This document shows positions 63,302 to 64,000 of a stretch of 64,000 nt of DNA, piece after piece (positions within the stretch are counted from its first letter, which is position 1; each line of letters starts with the position of its first letter). This DNA is from Pseudomonas lurida (GTDB lineage Bacteria > Pseudomonadota > Gammaproteobacteria > Pseudomonadales > Pseudomonadaceae). The notes below the pieces were generated by a model that worked only from the letters and a program-made list of their open reading frames with translations, made no database searches and was not told the DNA's origin. The stretch lies in contig NZ_PDJB01000001.1 in NCBI RefSeq assembly GCF_002563895.1, positions 1,223,501 through 1,287,500 on the forward strand, read 5' to 3'. The translations under genes were made by a program, and so were the position numbers.

Positions 63302-64000
63302 CTAGCGCACCGCGCTGACCCCATCCAAGGTGGAAAACGAGGTGTCCTTGGCAGTCAGCAAGAAGTCGCGCATATACGGCGCGTCCAGCATGTCCGCACG
63401 GATCCCTGCATACAGCGTCGCAAACAAGCCTTTCTCGCCCAGGCGCTTGGCCTTCACGTAGCCGCGCGAGCTGTATTCATGCAGCGCCCAATGGGGCATG
63501 CCGCATACGCCGCGGCCGCTGGCTACCAGCTGCATCATCATCACCGTCAGTTCCGAGGTGCGCACCTGGGCCGGTTCGACGTCGGCCGGTTCCAGGAAGC
63601 GGGTGAAGATGTCCAGGCGGTCGCGCTCCACCGGGTAAGTGATCAGGGTTTCGGTCAGCAGGTCCTCCGGCACGATGTACGCCTTGTGCGCCAGCGGGTG
63701 CTGGTTGGCGACCGCGAGCATGGCTTCGTAAGTGAACAACGGCACGTAGGTGATGCCGGGCAACTCAAGTGGGTCAGATGTCACCACCAGGTCCAGATCG
63801 CCCCGGGCCAAAGCAGGCAAGGGCGCAAAGGCGAAGCCTGAGGCCAGGTCCAGCTCGACTTCCGGCCACGCGTCGCGGAACTGGTCGATGGTTGGCATCA
63901 GCCACTGGAAGCAACTGTGGCACTCGATGGCCATGTGCAAACGCCCGGCAGTGCCGCCGGCCAACCGTGCGATATCGCGTTCGGCACCGCGCAGCAACGG
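63302..64000 (-). CDS. metR: LysR-type regulator MetR, C-terminal part
   Basis: The effector-binding domain of a LysR regulator, running off the right edge of the window, so the N-terminal helix-turn-helix is not included (233 codons present, including the stop). The blocks HMAIECHSCFQWLMPTIDQFR and GDLDLVVTSDPLELPGITYVPLFTYEAML are those of Pseudomonas MetR, which responds to homocysteine and activates methionine synthesis genes (metE, metH). Convergent with the GNAT gene across 32 bases. Confidence 0.87.
   Translation of the reverse strand, partial: PLLRGAERDIARLAGGTAGRLHMAIECHSCFQWLMPTIDQFRDAWPEVELDLASGFAFAPLPALARGDLDLVVTSDPLELPGITYVPLFTYEAMLAVANQHPLAHKAYIVPEDLLTETLITYPVERDRLDIFTRFLEPADVEPAQVRTSELTVMMMQLVASGRGVCGMPHWALHEYSSRGYVKAKRLGEKGLFATLYAGIRADMLDAPYMRDFLLTAKDTSFSTLDGVSAVR

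Noticed and set aside
1..64000. tRNA or rRNA genes, insertion sequences, prophage genes
   Set aside because: None was recognised on either strand; mobile DNA is limited to REP-type non-autonomous repeats.

Overview
This window looks like a chromosomal segment of a fluorescent-group Pseudomonas. The evidence is the gene order rnc-era-recO-pdxJ and icp-lon(asrA), the GC-rich codon use, the REP palindromes with the GTGGGAGC / GCTCCCAC core typical of P. fluorescens relatives, and a periplasmic PQQ glucose dehydrogenase. No rRNA, tRNA, CRISPR array, insertion sequence or prophage was seen.

Layout. (1) 0-11 kb is mostly core: RNase III, Era, RecO, PdxJ, a Tat-exported multicopper oxidase overlapping tadA, the tRNA wobble enzymes CmoA/CmoB, a YhhN-type membrane protein, a chagasin-like protease inhibitor lipoprotein and a Lon protease. 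(2) 11-20 kb is a catabolic island. A divergent GntR regulator with two winged helices faces an amidase, a polysaccharide-deacetylase-fold hydrolase (probably a cyclic imidase), an MFS transporter, two SDR dehydrogenases, a 99-residue protein, a CobW metallochaperone and a substrate-binding-protein-like protein without a signal peptide. (3) 20-21 kb is a REP-bearing tandem array with a 170-bp period. (4) 21-31 kb holds an EAL phosphodiesterase with a degenerate GGDEF domain, glucose dehydrogenase, a Zur-boxed zinc TonB receptor (ZnuD type), two small genes, and a YqjI/YqjH-like PadR regulator with a siderophore-interacting ferric reductase. (5) 31-37 kb is a five-gene CS1/alpha-type chaperone-usher fimbrial operon. 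(6) 37-54 kb carries two very large leucine-rich-repeat proteins (1662 and about 2158 residues) with NEL-type E3 ubiquitin ligase C-termini. Between them lie a divergent bifunctional penicillin-binding protein and an amino-acid permease. (7) 54-64 kb holds OpgC, a broken cupin gene, a glutamate-synthase-like FMN protein, a LuxR regulator divergent from a carbon-nitrogen hydrolase and an APC permease, a Zur-boxed zinc-free L31 paralogue, a catalytically degenerate YN-GYP response regulator, a Nudix hydrolase, a GNAT acetyltransferase and the 3' part of metR.

How parts fit together. Two matching Zur-type boxes tie the zinc receptor at 28.5 kb and the zinc-free ribosomal protein L31 at 60.4 kb into one zinc-starvation response. 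In the catabolic island an imidase would open a cyclic imide to a half-amide, the amidase would release ammonia, the MFS protein would import the substrate, and CobW could supply metal to the metal-dependent hydrolase; this is inference from families and gene order. The fimbriae and the two NEL-like effectors suggest a host-associated (plant, insect or protist) lifestyle. No secretion system for the effectors lies in the window. Start codons were chosen from ribosome-binding sites and family N-termini, so several differ from the longest open frame.
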